Under the pieces are notes generated by a model. It was given only the letters and a program-made list of their open reading frames with translations. It had not been told where the DNA came from and made no database searches. From Chloroflexota bacterium (lineage in GTDB: Bacteria > Chloroflexota > Limnocylindria > Limnocylindrales > CSP1-4): a DNA stretch of 5,437 nt. This document shows positions 5,326-5,437 of the stretch, in pieces (position 1 is the stretch's first letter; the number at the start of each line of letters is the position of its first letter). The stretch covers positions 1 through 5,437 of the forward strand of contig JACDAV010000160.1 in assembly GCA_013695255.1 (NCBI GenBank), written 5' to 3'. The position numbers were made by a program, and so were the translations under genes.

Positions 5326-5437
5326 TCCCGCCCGCCTCGAGCTTCGGGCGGACCTCGGTCGCGAACCGGGTCATCGACTCCTCGTCGTGCGGGGCGGGGA
5401 AGCCCGCGATCAGGTGCCGGTAGCCGATCTCCGGGTA
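5321..5437 (-). CDS. LLM-class flavin-dependent oxidoreductase, C-terminal end (runs off right edge)
   Basis: Only the last 38 residues are visible. They begin YPEIGYRHLIAGFPAPHDEE and continue SMTRFATEVRPKLEAGGI before TAG (5323-5321). This closing pattern, a strand with HLI-x-GFPAP-x-DEESM-x-R followed by a helix ending VRP-x-LE, is typical of luciferase-like monooxygenases, many of which use coenzyme F420 or FMN. The cofactor-binding core lies outside the window, so cofactor and substrate cannot be stated. It converges on the CGNR gene with an 18-base gap, and its last codons include the inverted repeat at 5328-5351. Confidence 0.75.
   Translation of the reverse strand, partial: YPEIGYRHLIAGFPAPHDEESMTRFATEVRPKLEAGGI
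5328..5351. terminator. Possible hairpin at the convergent gene ends
   Basis: CCGCCCG (5328-5334) and CGGGCGG (5345-5351) form a 7-bp perfect inverted repeat with a 10-base loop. It lies 25 bases beyond the regulator's stop codon and could end that transcript, but it has no T tract and falls within coding sequence of the opposite gene, where GC-rich inverted repeats arise by chance. Confidence 0.25.

Overview
This is a very G+C-rich window in which almost every codon ends in G or C. Both Shine-Dalgarno-led starts and an apparently leaderless start can be seen. The layout comEA-comEC-(HD protein)-holA, TANNNT-type -10 boxes and a luciferase-like (LLM) oxidoreductase fit a high-GC member of the Chloroflexota or, less likely, the Actinomycetota. 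This placement is an inference from gene content and style only.

Left two thirds (1-4082, minus strand): a DNA-uptake and replication cluster read right to left. It runs comEA (membrane-anchored DNA receptor, 3360-4082), then comEC (membrane DNA channel with a C-terminal metallo-beta-lactamase domain, from 3363), then an HD-domain phosphohydrolase (189-803), then the N-terminus of holA (DNA polymerase III delta subunit, cut by the left edge). comEA/comEC and HD/holA overlap by the four bases GTGA, which suggests translational coupling. The notable anomaly is that the comEC frame has no stop codon. It stays open across the HD gene and runs in frame into holA and off the window. A TGA in another frame at 800-802 overlaps the HD start as ATGA, so a one-base frameshift near the comEC 3' end (804-978) is the simplest explanation.

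Middle (4083-4660): a 128-base spacer upstream of comEA holds a strong two-part stem-loop (4129-4175). Two small minus-strand genes follow, a 71-72 aa hypothetical protein (4211-4426) and a 38 aa single-pass membrane peptide (4448-4564), each with its own ribosome binding site. Their upstream region is the most A+T-rich part of the window. It has overlapping divergent promoters and three GTAACC/GGTTAC half-sites spaced exactly 24 bp apart.

Right (4661-5437): a plus-strand ABATE/CGNR zinc-finger regulator (4661-5302) diverges from the small genes. I infer that it controls them and itself through the GTAACC sites. It converges on the C-terminus of an LLM flavin-dependent oxidoreductase (5321-5437, minus). 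A 22-bp tandem duplication lies between them, and each copy carries a CTAG that reads as a stop on both strands. The divergent regulator/small-peptide module is the best candidate here for an undescribed system. I see no tRNA, rRNA, CRISPR array, insertion sequence or integration site.
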